From Nitrosotalea sp. (GTDB lineage: Archaea; Thermoproteota; Nitrososphaeria; Nitrososphaerales; Nitrosopumilaceae), in the NCBI GenBank assembly GCA_025449485.1, contig JANWJG010000014.1, positions 1 to 35,156 of the forward strand: a stretch of DNA of 35,156 nt, given 5' to 3'. Of this stretch, positions 16,164 through 23,365 are shown in pieces (within the stretch, counting starts at the first letter, position 1; each line of letters begins with the position of its first letter). Under the pieces are notes generated by a model. It ran no database searches and had not been told where the DNA came from. It saw only the letters and a program-made list of their open reading frames with translations. The position numbers and the translations under genes are program-made.

Positions 16164-16457
16164 TTAGTTTGATAAGACAGCAAGATTAGGAATCGTTTGT
16201 TTGCCTAATCCCGTCTTTAAGAGAAGTCTAAAGGTTAACAAAATATCTAACTTTGTTATGTTTGGCATGTCTGTTACTCCTCCATCATGTTTTAGGTCAT
16301 TTATGTAATCAAATATTTCGTCTACTGTTACAGGTTCATCTGCCAATCCTAATTCACCGTTTACTGCATTGTAGGTTGCAATATGATAACTCAAGAATGA
16401 CGTTTTGCTCAGGATTTCTTCAGTGTTTGTACCAAATCCAAGACTGACTCTTTCCAT
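16164..16457 (-). CDS. Conserved-looking small protein of unknown function (97 aa)
   Basis: An acidic, probably helical protein with no recognised motif; it contains SFLSYHIATYNAVNGELG and TVDEIFDYINDLKHDGGVTDMPN. The ORF track starts at a TTG (16478). I prefer the ATG at 16457 because the distances from the upstream tandem element (about 49 bases) and the CCTTAAATC box (about 30 bases) match those of the pentapeptide gene, whose start is clear. Function is unknown. It is convergent with the module-repeat protein (39 bases). Confidence 0.5.
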   Translation of the reverse strand: MERVSLGFGTNTEEILSKTSFLSYHIATYNAVNGELGLADEPVTVDEIFDYINDLKHDGGVTDMPNITKLDILLTFRLLLKTGLGKQTIPNLAVLSN

Positions 16458-16505
16458 AGTTTTTACTAGATCTTTCAAAAATGATTTAAGGTTTAGGGTA
16501 AAAAA

Positions 16506-16548
16506 TGTAAACTACTGATTCACAGAGAAAAAATGATGCGTAATCTAC
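16506..16548 (-). promoter_or_regulatory. Tandem direct-repeat element upstream of the 97-aa gene
   Basis: On the minus strand: GTAGATTACG (16548-16539) and GTAGTTTACA (16515-16506), exactly 33 bases apart. The proximal copy ends about 19 bases before the TATA-like CCTTAAATC. The proximal copy and its flank (GTAGTTTACATTTTTTAC) nearly repeat the sequence in front of the NiCoT gene (GTAGTTTACGATTTTTTAC). Confidence 0.55.
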
Positions 16549-16649
16549 ATTTTATTTGAAAATTGGTGTAAATTGGTACGTTTTAGCCATAAACCAGCTC
16601 GAATCAAGAGAAGGAAATTATAAATACATTTAGTAATTAAATAATATCT

Positions 16650-17399
16650 GTGAAGATCAAAAATATTCCCCTCAAGCTCATAGACATTGCAGATGAAAAT
16701 GTTCGAAAAGATCATCCTTTTGGCGAAGACTCTAGAGACCAATTAATTAAAGATCATTTATCCAAGTTCGAATTATTACAGCCAGTAGTTGTCCGATTTG
16801 ATAATACAAGCAAGAGATACAAGCTGCTCATAGGTCGCAGGAGATTTTTGTCACTAAGTGCAAAAGGAACAAGAGAGATACCGGCAGTGATAACAGAACT
16901 CGAGGGTGCAGAAGCAGAGGCAGCTTCTTTGTTTGAGAATTTAATTCGTAAAGATCTGCCACCAATTGAAAAAGCAAAAATGGTAAGAAAGTTAGTTGAC
17001 TCAACTCAATCAGGTATTACAGGTGTATCGAAAAAATATGGATTGTCTAAAAGTACAGTAAGTGAGTGGCTAAGCGTTTTGACATTAGCAGAACCATTGC
17101 AACAAGCATTAGAGAGTGGAGAAATAACACTTTACGAAGCAATACAGATTGCAAGAAAACCAAAAGCGCTACAAGAAAAATTGGTTAATGCAGTATCCGA
17201 AGGAAAACTTCAAGAAGTAATGATAAAAACCGGAGTAAAGCGCGGAGCGCCAAAAGGTCTTTTGACTATTCGTCTTGTTTTCAATCCAAAGAAAAAATTT
17301 GATAAAAAAATGTGGGATCAATTAAATGATCAAGCCTCTCAAAATGGATTAGAGGTTACAGATTATGTTAAAAATATACTCACAAAGCGTCTTAACTAG
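16650..17399 (+). CDS. Orphan ParB/Spo0J-like DNA-binding protein
   Basis: A 249-residue protein from a GTG start. The N-terminal ParB-type domain has LLQPVVVRFD and the box GRRRF (62-66), then ENLIRKDLPPIEKA (96-109), the conserved ParB arginine-rich and linker motifs. A helix-turn-helix follows (GITGVSKKYGLSKSTVSEWLS, about 122-142). Box II in CTP-hydrolysing ParB is usually G(E/x)RR; GRRR here leaves nucleotide use open. The C-terminal region ends in LEVTDYVKNILTKRLN, perhaps a dimerisation helix. There is no parA next to it, so a role in transcription or nucleoid organisation is as likely as segregation. A perfect GTTCGACAATCGAAC palindrome begins on its stop codon. Confidence 0.85.
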   Translation: MKIKNIPLKLIDIADENVRKDHPFGEDSRDQLIKDHLSKFELLQPVVVRFDNTSKRYKLLIGRRRFLSLSAKGTREIPAVITELEGAEAEAASLFENLIRKDLPPIEKAKMVRKLVDSTQSGITGVSKKYGLSKSTVSEWLSVLTLAEPLQQALESGEITLYEAIQIARKPKALQEKLVNAVSEGKLQEVMIKTGVKRGAPKGLLTIRLVFNPKKKFDKKMWDQLNDQASQNGLEVTDYVKNILTKRLN

Positions 17400-17413
17400 T
17401 TCGACAATCGAAC
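17399..17413. promoter_or_regulatory. Palindrome copy 2 (perfect GTTCGA-CAA-TCGAAC)
   Basis: The only perfect copy of the 6-3-6 palindrome; flanking A and T extend it to 17 bases. It lies between the convergent ParB-like and universal-stress genes, so it is not obviously in a promoter. This place fits a centromere-like or chromosome-organising site, or a bidirectional terminator hairpin, better than an operator. Confidence 0.55.
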
Positions 17414-17435
17414 TGTAACTACAAATCTATTTTGA

Positions 17436-17942
17436 CTATCGTATAGCTAATACTGGACAATGTGCATATGTTATAACATCATTAGCAACACTCCCCATGA
17501 GGAATTTTTCAATTCCAGTCATGCCTTTTGTTCCAACTACAATCAAATCTATTTTCTGTTTTTTAGCATAATCTATGATTGCTTTCTCGGCTGATGAGTC
17601 CATTATAACTTCAGAATGCATCTGTATTCCTTCCTTCTCACCAAATTCTACTGCCTTTTTGAGTAATTTTTCAGCTTCACCTTTTAATGCATCTTGATAA
17701 GCCTTGAGTTTTCCACCTCTGTAATATCCCAGTAAATCTCCCGTAGCCCCAAATGATGACTTTGCTATTACATGAATAACAGTCAACTCTGCTCCTAATG
17801 ATCTTGCCAAAGTTACTGCATATGCAGTTGCCTTGTTCTTGTATCCAGATTTGTCTATTGCAACAAGTATCTTGTTTATAGCTACATTGGAATCTTCGAA
17901 TGTGTTCGTCACATGTTTTTTGGTTTGGCTATTCTTAGACAT
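17436..17942 (-). CDS. Universal stress protein (UspA family)
   Basis: A 168-residue single Usp domain with a ~20-residue polar N-terminal extension. The ATP-binding motif G-2x-G-9x-G-(S/T) is present as GTKGMTGIEKFLMGSVAND, and the first strand reads KILVAIDKSGY. Such proteins bind ATP and modulate partners under stress. It starts 13 bases after the stop of the sodium:solute symporter in the same direction, so the two probably form an operon; Usp proteins often accompany transporters and may gate them. No enzymatic function is implied. Confidence 0.9.
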   Translation of the reverse strand: MSKNSQTKKHVTNTFEDSNVAINKILVAIDKSGYKNKATAYAVTLARSLGAELTVIHVIAKSSFGATGDLLGYYRGGKLKAYQDALKGEAEKLLKKAVEFGEKEGIQMHSEVIMDSSAEKAIIDYAKKQKIDLIVVGTKGMTGIEKFLMGSVANDVITYAHCPVLAIR

Positions 17943-17955
17943 ATCGTTCTAATTC

Positions 17956-19545
17956 CTACACAGGTCCTTTTTTATTTGTGTTAGAAATTTGTCTTACGTC
18001 TATAGGATTAGTCCATTCCTCAACACTAGCACCGCTAACCACATCTGCATCACTTGGAATAAGATAAACCACATCGTGTCTCGATGGTGTTCTTTTTTGT
18101 GTTGCTAGGCTGACTAGTATGAAGACTGCTAATGATATGAGTGGAGGAATCATTGTATCAAGTCCGCCATATTGGTAATAGGGACTATCAGATGGAGCTA
18201 TAGTTATGACAAAGAATAAGATTAGTCGTGTGATAGAACCTACTACAATTGATGCAATAGCACCAGATGCTGTTGATTTTTTCCAAAAGGTTCCAAAAAC
18301 TAGAGGAACAAGACATCCTGCTAAAACAATATCAAATGCCAAGACAAGATATGCGCCTGGTCTTGGAATGAGATAACCTAATGCAAAGGCGGTAAAGAAC
18401 ATGGGGATCACAAAGAGTCTTGTTGCAACAAGTAATTGTCGATCAGTCAGCTTTGGTCTCTTGAGTAATTTTGCTATAATATTTCGTTGCAACATGTTTC
18501 TAGATAGCACACTTGCTATAGCTAATGTACCACCATTGGCAGTAGACATACCACAACTGACTGTACTTACTAGCATCAGTATGCCAATTACTGCAGGTAC
18601 GTGTTTTATTGCAATGATTGGGTACAAAGTATAAGGATCCGCAAGCTTTGGCTCTAATGTAAATCCAATAATTCCTACCATGGTTACAGGTATTAGGATC
18701 AGGAGAGTTATTCCAGCACCCATGTAACAGCTTTTTGTTGCGGTACGGCCTCCATCTGCCGCAAATACTCTTTCCATAAAGTCTAACGCTACAATATCTC
18801 CTAATCCTAGTGATATTATTGCAGCCCAGTTTAACATAGCTCCACTACCTACATTGAGTAAGCCTGACATATCCATGAATCCGGCAGGCGCATTTGCTAC
18901 TATAGTGTCCAATCCACCAGGAATTGGAGACCATGGCCCTATGAAAAATAAAAAGCCCGCCCAAAATCCTACCACAGCTAAATAGATGTGGAAGATGTCT
19001 GTGTATGCACAAGAGAACAGTCCTCCAAAATACGTATACAGTAGAACAACTGCAGTTGAAATCAACATTGCATAAATTAACGGTATTCCTAAAACTACTG
19101 ATAAAATATAGCCACTTGCTGCGAGGTTACCGGCAACAAGAACTATGAAACTGACTGCCATGACAGTTCCTGACATTACTTCAGTAGTGTTTCCATATCG
19201 TCTATAGTAGAAATCTGCAAGTGTAATCATGTTCATACGGTTAAACCGTTTTCCAAAAAATAATCCAGTCAACACAAGACAAATAGCTAAACCCATGGGA
19301 ATGACAGCGCCTCCCCAAAAACCACCTGTGAATGTTAACGCGACATTTCCAAGAGATGCATTGCCATCAACTGCTTCTGACACAAGCATTGTGCCGATGA
19401 AGAAAAGCGGTAAACTTTTTCCAGCAACAATATATCGTTTACTACTTTTCTTGACAAATTTTACTGCGATAACCCCAATGAATGCGGTTACACCAACGAA
19501 TGCCATAACGATGATTGGATAATAAAGTGGAATTGCATCAACCAT
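17956..19545 (-). CDS. Sodium:solute symporter family protein, possible urea transporter (DUR3-like)
   Basis: A 529-residue membrane protein with about 13 hydrophobic segments and an N-terminal FVKKSSKRYIVAGKSLPLF, the usual SSS loop after helix 1. The region NGGTLAIASVLSRNM in the middle resembles the conserved SSS helix-8 segment that shapes the sodium site. The C-terminal tail is hydrophilic. Homologues in urease-bearing ammonia-oxidising archaea are commonly taken as urea carriers; position 3 kb from ureC supports this but proline, acetate or other substrates are not excluded. TTATTAATATATAG is the TATA region and a GTTCGA-type palindrome lies about 50 bases before the ATG. Confidence 0.8.
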   Translation of the reverse strand: MVDAIPLYYPIIVMAFVGVTAFIGVIAVKFVKKSSKRYIVAGKSLPLFFIGTMLVSEAVDGNASLGNVALTFTGGFWGGAVIPMGLAICLVLTGLFFGKRFNRMNMITLADFYYRRYGNTTEVMSGTVMAVSFIVLVAGNLAASGYILSVVLGIPLIYAMLISTAVVLLYTYFGGLFSCAYTDIFHIYLAVVGFWAGFLFFIGPWSPIPGGLDTIVANAPAGFMDMSGLLNVGSGAMLNWAAIISLGLGDIVALDFMERVFAADGGRTATKSCYMGAGITLLILIPVTMVGIIGFTLEPKLADPYTLYPIIAIKHVPAVIGILMLVSTVSCGMSTANGGTLAIASVLSRNMLQRNIIAKLLKRPKLTDRQLLVATRLFVIPMFFTAFALGYLIPRPGAYLVLAFDIVLAGCLVPLVFGTFWKKSTASGAIASIVVGSITRLILFFVITIAPSDSPYYQYGGLDTMIPPLISLAVFILVSLATQKRTPSRHDVVYLIPSDADVVSGASVEEWTNPIDVRQISNTNKKGPV

Positions 19546-19596
19546 CCCACATAATTAGTAACTATATATTAATAAATATGCCGGTATTGGTACAAG

Positions 19597-19611
19597 TTTC
19601 GACAGTCGAAC
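19597..19611. promoter_or_regulatory. Palindrome copy 3 (TTTCGA-CAG-TCGAAC)
   Basis: One mismatch from the perfect palindrome. It is about 52 bases upstream of the symporter ATG and about 20 bases beyond its AT-rich TATA region; on the other side it is 140 bases before the C2H2 gene. An activator or repressor site for the symporter-usp operon is the simplest reading. Confidence 0.5.
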
Positions 19612-19750
19612 AATAGCTTAGTACATCGAATAAAATAATTTTTGAATCTAATTTGCAAAAAACTAGAGAGGCAATCAAGTAAACGTAAAAAGATCTGTTC
19701 TGTAATGTGTTGAGAAATTTTTATATAAAAATAAATTTAATAATCTACAA

Positions 19751-19936
19751 TTGTTTGGAAAAAAAAGTTATGGATGCGGTTCTTGTGGTATGCAATTCAA
19801 AGAACGTGAAGATTTGCTCAAACATGCAGAAGAAATTCACGATAAAAATACAACCTATCTATGCATAACATGTGATGAATCTTTTGAAAACGAATCATCT
19901 TTTAGGATACACATGATTCGTAATCACAAAATTTGA
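19751..19936 (+). CDS. Two-finger C2H2 zinc-finger protein (61 aa)
   Basis: Two classic fingers fill the protein: Cys9-x2-Cys12-x12-His25-x4-His30 and Cys38-x2-Cys41-x12-His54-x4-His59, with hydrophobic core residues at the expected places (F16, L23; F45, F51). The start is a TTG at 19751; TTATATAAAA lies 26 bases before it, so the transcript is probably leaderless. C2H2 fingers of this small type are frequent in ammonia-oxidising archaea and may bind DNA, RNA or protein. Target unknown. Confidence 0.8.
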   Translation: MFGKKSYGCGSCGMQFKEREDLLKHAEEIHDKNTTYLCITCDESFENESSFRIHMIRNHKI

Positions 19937-19955
19937 ATAGATTTTTATCAAAAAT

Positions 19956-20471
19956 CTAAGACTTCATTTTCTTTAGTTTACCAAAAAGTAACGGATCTAA
20001 CTTTCTTGCAGTATCAAAACTTCTTTGAGATTCATTTTCTTTTCCTAGCATAGATAGTCCACGGCCTTTGTTGTACCATGCTTTTGCGTATTTTTCATTG
20101 ATTTCTATTGCTTTGTTGAAGCATTCAACTCCTTCAACAAGTTTTCCTAATTTTAGGAGCGTCAATCCTTTGTTGTGCCAGGTTATGGAATTAGACGAAT
20201 CAATCTCTAATGCCCTGGAAAACGATTCTAATGCTTCATTTTTTCTTCCTTTCTTATCCAACATCAAGCCACGATCCCCCCAAGCAAAATCATTTTCTGA
20301 GTTCATTTCTATAGCCTTGTTAAAATATTCAAGGGCTTTGTCATAATGCCGATCGTTAGCAAGATCTTCCCCTAATTGTACCAACTCTTCTGAAGCTTCT
20401 TTTCTGGAAGCTTTTTTGTATTTCACTGTAGGAACTTCTGACTGATTTTTCTTAAACCAAGAAAATATCAT
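19956..20471 (-). CDS. Tetratricopeptide-repeat protein
   Basis: Residues after a charged N-terminal segment hold at least three TPR units: YDKALEYFNKAIEMNSENDFAW, KNEALESFSRALEIDSSNSITW and LVEGVECFNKAIEINEKYAKAW, each with the W/G/A pattern of the family. TPRs mediate protein-protein contacts. I start at the ATG at 20471 (MIFSWFKKN, 171 residues) because ATTTAAATC lies about 30 bases upstream; the track's ATG at 20522 would place that box inside the gene. MIFSWFKKN could be a weak membrane contact. The gene is convergent with the zinc-finger gene. Confidence 0.82.
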   Translation of the reverse strand: MIFSWFKKNQSEVPTVKYKKASRKEASEELVQLGEDLANDRHYDKALEYFNKAIEMNSENDFAWGDRGLMLDKKGRKNEALESFSRALEIDSSNSITWHNKGLTLLKLGKLVEGVECFNKAIEINEKYAKAWYNKGRGLSMLGKENESQRSFDTARKLDPLLFGKLKKMKS

Positions 20472-20539
20472 ATCATAGTTATGTAACACGCTATGATTTA
20501 AATTAGTATTTATGAAAAACAAATTAGGAAAATTTACGA

Positions 20540-20674
20540 TTAATCAGATTCTTCTACTTTGTGTAATTCATCTTCTTTTTTGTTTCCTCTTATTCCAACT
20601 ATTCCTATAAACAAGAAGAATCCGGCTGCAACAAGTATTGCTGCAAACATTCCGTAAACTCCACTTAAATCCAT
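20540..20674 (-). CDS. Small single-span membrane protein (44 aa)
   Basis: Missed by the ORF track. ATG (20672-20674) to TAA encodes MDLSGVYGMFAAILVAAGFF and continues LFIGIVGIRGNKKEDELH. Residues 6-28 form one hydrophobic helix followed by a short charged cytoplasmic tail (RGNKKEDELHKVEESD), an N-out orientation by the positive-inside rule. It resembles small accessory subunits of membrane complexes in general form only. It runs in the same direction as the TPR gene, 68 bases upstream of it. Confidence 0.55.
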   Translation of the reverse strand: MDLSGVYGMFAAILVAAGFFLFIGIVGIRGNKKEDELHKVEESD

Positions 20675-20798
20675 CCTCTATTATTAATTCCAGTATATTT
20701 AAAATTTTATTTACATAGAAAAATTTTGCAAATAAATTTTAATCTACAATATTAGTTGGATTGATGCATTTTATCATTTTTTTCTTCAGATTTAACAC

Positions 20799-20808
20799 GT
20801 AGATTACG
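20799..20808 (+). promoter_or_regulatory. Single GTAGATTACG element
   Basis: A copy of the 10-base element about 120 bases upstream of the ureohydrolase gene. A second, weaker copy GTAGATTACT is at 20873-20882, about 11 bases upstream of the AAATTTAAG box. The spacing (74 bases) differs from the 33-base pairs elsewhere, so the link is uncertain. Confidence 0.35.
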
Positions 20809-20845
20809 GAACACTTTTCATAATTTATGAATCAAGTATGAAAAA

Positions 20846-20860
20846 GTTCGACTGTAGAAC
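20846..20860. promoter_or_regulatory. Palindrome copy 4 (GTTCGA-CTG-TAGAAC)
   Basis: One mismatch from the palindrome. It is 58 bases upstream of the ureohydrolase start and directly followed by ATATTTAAAAAC, a TATA-like stretch. It would place the ureohydrolase gene under the same regulator as the symporter operon. Confidence 0.5.
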
Positions 20861-20918
20861 ATATTTAAAAACGTAGATTACTTAGACAAATTTAAGTAGA
20901 TACTAATACAATACTAAA

Positions 20919-22043
20919 GTGATTAATATGGGTGCAGAATTTTATGGAGAATCATACCGGGGCAATGACGAACCAATTTTTGTGGGCATTCCTACGTTCT
21001 TGAAATTGCCTTTGCTTAAAAATAAGGCAGAACTGGAAAAAGTGCGTCCAGATGTTGCCATAATAGGTGAACCTTTTGATTTTGGGACAACTATTAGACC
21101 AGGTGCCAGATATGGACCTAGAGCTATAAGAGCAGCTTCAACAGTACCATCTCCTCCGTACGAGCACTTCAACATTGAAACAGGTGTTGATCCATTTGGA
21201 GTTTTTAAAACAGTTGATTATGGAGATGTGAATATTGTACCAGGCGATGTGGTAGAATCCCACAGAAGAATGACTGACAAGGTTAAAGAAGTGTTAGATA
21301 TTGACGGCATTCCTGTCATGCTTGGTGGTGATCATTCCATCACTTTTGCAAATGTACGAGCCTTTGCAAAGAAATACAAGAACATAGGAATGATTCACAT
21401 TGATACGCATGCTGACTGTGCACCACAGGGTTTGTGTGGTTTCAAGTATGATCATGGGGCTCACATTAGAAGAATAATGGAATTAGGATGTCTAAAAGGA
21501 AAGAATTACACCCTAATTGGACCTCGTGGATACTGGCCAGGTCCAGATCTATACAAGTGGATGGCAGATCAAGACTTTCAATGGTTCACTATGCTTGATG
21601 TAGAAGAGTTAGGCATAGATAGAATTGCCAAAGAGGCAGCAGACAGAGCTAATGACAATGTCGATGCAGTGTACATTAGTTGGGACATTGATACATTTGA
21701 CCCAGCATATGCTCCAGGAACTGGAGAGCCAGAACCAAACGGACTCACCTCCAGAGAAGGAATGAGACTGATGAGATTACTTTCATCCTCGTTTGATCCC
21801 GACAAGTTTGCTTTTGACTTGGTCGAAGTAGCCCCCAACTATGATGTCAGTGATGGTAATTCGTATAGTGGCGGAATCACTTCAGGTCTTGCAAACCGCT
21901 TGATAGTAGAGCTCTTAGCAGGACTATCACTCACAAAGAAAGGAGAGACTGAAGGTAGACCAGTAAGACCAAAATCTTATCGTGGTACAGGGAACACATA
22001 CAGCTTTGGTAAACCTAAAGCCCAGATTCCGAAAAGGAATTGA
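20919..22043 (+). CDS. Arginase-family ureohydrolase (agmatinase-like; guanidine- or guanidino-acid hydrolase possible)
   Basis: A 374-residue enzyme that should release urea from a guanidino compound. The binuclear metal ligands are complete: His139 (GGDHS), Asp162-His164-Asp166 (HIDTHAD), Asp256 and Asp258 (SWDIDTFDP). RPGARYGPRAIR is the family's N-terminal motif. It is about 70 residues longer than usual agmatinases, with ~45 extra residues in front (FVGIPTFLKLP) and a polar tail, as in guanidinobutyrase and nickel-dependent guanidine-hydrolase branches. Agmatine is a reasonable substrate because the window encodes arginine decarboxylase, but guanidine is possible. Its stop overlaps a urease-gamma-like gene, and NikR and NiCoT follow. 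GTG 20919 lies 26 bases after AAATTTAAG; ATG 20928 is the alternative start. Confidence 0.88.
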   Translation: MINMGAEFYGESYRGNDEPIFVGIPTFLKLPLLKNKAELEKVRPDVAIIGEPFDFGTTIRPGARYGPRAIRAASTVPSPPYEHFNIETGVDPFGVFKTVDYGDVNIVPGDVVESHRRMTDKVKEVLDIDGIPVMLGGDHSITFANVRAFAKKYKNIGMIHIDTHADCAPQGLCGFKYDHGAHIRRIMELGCLKGKNYTLIGPRGYWPGPDLYKWMADQDFQWFTMLDVEELGIDRIAKEAADRANDNVDAVYISWDIDTFDPAYAPGTGEPEPNGLTSREGMRLMRLLSSSFDPDKFAFDLVEVAPNYDVSDGNSYSGGITSGLANRLIVELLAGLSLTKKGETEGRPVRPKSYRGTGNTYSFGKPKAQIPKRN

Positions 22044-22462
22044 TTAGAATCGAGGTCTTGATAGAGGGAGAGCCAGACATTCTTCCCTCTATCAAACTCT
22101 TTGAATTCAAAGATGAGGATGAGGCAATTTTTCTCAATGTCATAGAAATGGTCAAAGACAAACTCTCAAGAAATTTGAGGCTAAACACTCATGAAACTCT
22201 ACATGTATTTTGTGCATATGTTGTTAGTGAAATTCGTTCAGGAAAATCAGAATCGCAAATCATAGATAACTCATCAAAAATTTTAACAAGAGACAATGTT
22301 TTGTTCGGGGTACCAGAAACCTTAAGACAAATTACGTTCAATATTACCGTAGATAATTTGCCAAAAAAGATAATCCAATTTATTGAACCAATTCCAACTA
22401 TGAATTACGTAATGGCAGATCCCAGAGCAGTTGTGGTAACCAATTGTGAGAAACAGAAATAA
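22040..22462 (+). CDS. Urease-gamma-like (UreA paralogue) protein coupled to the ureohydrolase
   Basis: A 140-residue protein starting at a TTG inside TTGA, a four-base overlap with the ureohydrolase stop. Residues from about 44 to 115 align by eye with UreA: LRLNTHETLHVFCAYVVSEI against [40 protein letters not shown] against [27 protein letters not shown] against VLPGVPE, then FIEPI against VHDPI. The first helix is poorly conserved and there are extra N-terminal (IRIEVLIEGEPDILP) and C-terminal (MADPRAVVVTNC) pieces. The true ureA is intact 9 kb upstream, so this is a specialised paralogue. A partner or regulator of the ureohydrolase, or a linker between it and urease, is inferred. Confidence 0.75.
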   Translation: MIRIEVLIEGEPDILPSIKLFEFKDEDEAIFLNVIEMVKDKLSRNLRLNTHETLHVFCAYVVSEIRSGKSESQIIDNSSKILTRDNVLFGVPETLRQITFNITVDNLPKKIIQFIEPIPTMNYVMADPRAVVVTNCEKQK

Positions 22463-22580
22463 AAATATCTTTGAAAAAATCTGGACTTCGATGGCAATTA
22501 TAATTATTTCAGGATTAACTGGAAAAGCTAATGTTGCTACATTCTTTGATGATGAGAGGAAAGAATAGGCTGGTGTAAAT

Positions 22581-22748
22581 TTGAAGGAGATCTACTGTAA
22601 TAACTGCAAGAAATCATTTGGCTCATACAATGAAAAATATTTCTCAGATAAAGATCTTGAAAAAATGAAAACCCATTATGGTTCATTACATATTTTTTAT
22701 GGGCATGATGTAATTATTTCATTAAATACAAAAGATAAAAGATTGTAA
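22581..22748 (+). CDS. Small Cys/His protein between urease-gamma-like and NikR genes (55 aa)
   Basis: Not in the ORF track. TTG 22581 to TAA 22746-22748, beginning MKEIYCNNCKKSFGSYNEKY. Cys6-x2-Cys9 and His32-x4-His37 could form a single divergent zinc finger with a long loop. It ends 14 bases before nikR in the same direction, so it may be co-transcribed. A preceding 25-codon reading frame (ATG 22491 to TAG 22568) is too short to call. The coding call is moderate: the codon pattern looks like neighbouring genes but no homologue is recalled. Confidence 0.45.
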   Translation: MKEIYCNNCKKSFGSYNEKYFSDKDLEKMKTHYGSLHIFYGHDVIISLNTKDKRL

Positions 22749-22762
22749 CTCTAAATGATACT

Positions 22763-23206
22763 ATGAAGAAAAAACAAAGATCATCTCATGATGACGAGAG
22801 AAATGTCATGAGAATAAGTATGTCCTTATCAGCCAAACTTTTGGCTGAATTTGATCGTGCGATGAAAAAAGCAGGATATTCTGATAGATCAAAGGCAATA
22901 CAGACTGCCCTGCATTCATTTGTAGATGAATATGGATGGAAGGGAAATGATAATCATGAAGGGGCAGGTGCAATAGTTTTGTTGTATGACAATCATACGT
23001 ATAACCATGACTCTGAATCTACAGAATCGCAGCATGACTATACCGACATTATCAGTGCTGTAACGCATACCCATCTTGATCATGAAAATTGTCTGGAAAC
23101 AATAATGGTCAAGGGAGAAATAGGAAGGATAAAAGAACTGGCTAGAAAAATTTCAAAGAATCGTGGAATCAAAAGTTTGAAGATCAATTTCGTAACTATG
23201 GTCTAG
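22763..23206 (+). CDS. nikR: Nickel-responsive transcriptional regulator NikR
   Basis: A 147-residue regulator with an N-terminal ribbon-helix-helix (MRISMSLSAKLLAEFDRAMKKAGYSDRSKAIQTAL) and a C-terminal ACT-like nickel domain. The four high-affinity ligands keep the exact family spacing: His91, His102, His104 and Cys110 (THTHLDHENCLE), equivalent to His76, His87, His89 and Cys95 of the E. coli protein. Two features differ: a 14-residue basic/polar N-terminal arm and a short insertion DNHTYNHDSESTESQ before the first ligand with two extra histidines. Nickel-bound NikR would repress nickel uptake genes; the nickel permease is the next gene, transcribed in the same direction. Confidence 0.95.
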   Translation: MKKKQRSSHDDERNVMRISMSLSAKLLAEFDRAMKKAGYSDRSKAIQTALHSFVDEYGWKGNDNHEGAGAIVLLYDNHTYNHDSESTESQHDYTDIISAVTHTHLDHENCLETIMVKGEIGRIKELARKISKNRGIKSLKINFVTMV

Positions 23207-23215
23207 AATATTTTT

Positions 23216-23258
23216 GCACTTTACGTATGGCATTTTAGAAGCAGTTTGGTAGTTTACG
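23216..23258 (+). promoter_or_regulatory. Tandem direct-repeat element upstream of the nickel permease
   Basis: GCACTTTACG (23216-23225) and GTAGTTTACG (23249-23258), exactly 33 bases apart. The proximal copy ends about 19 bases before the centre of ATATTTTTATAG (23271-23282), the likely TATA box. The arrangement matches the elements at 5288-5330 and 16506-16548. Confidence 0.55.
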
Positions 23259-23365
23259 ATTTTTTACATCATATTTTTATAGAAATATTATTTACTAAAT
23301 CCGTGCTTTGTTTGGTATTACTTTTTAAGAATTTTGTAATACTATGTAACAAGGAGGTTTCTTAG

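Noticed and set aside
22491-22568. A 25-codon ATG reading frame after the urease-gamma-like gene
   Set aside because: It is too short to separate from chance and has no motif or ribosome-binding site.
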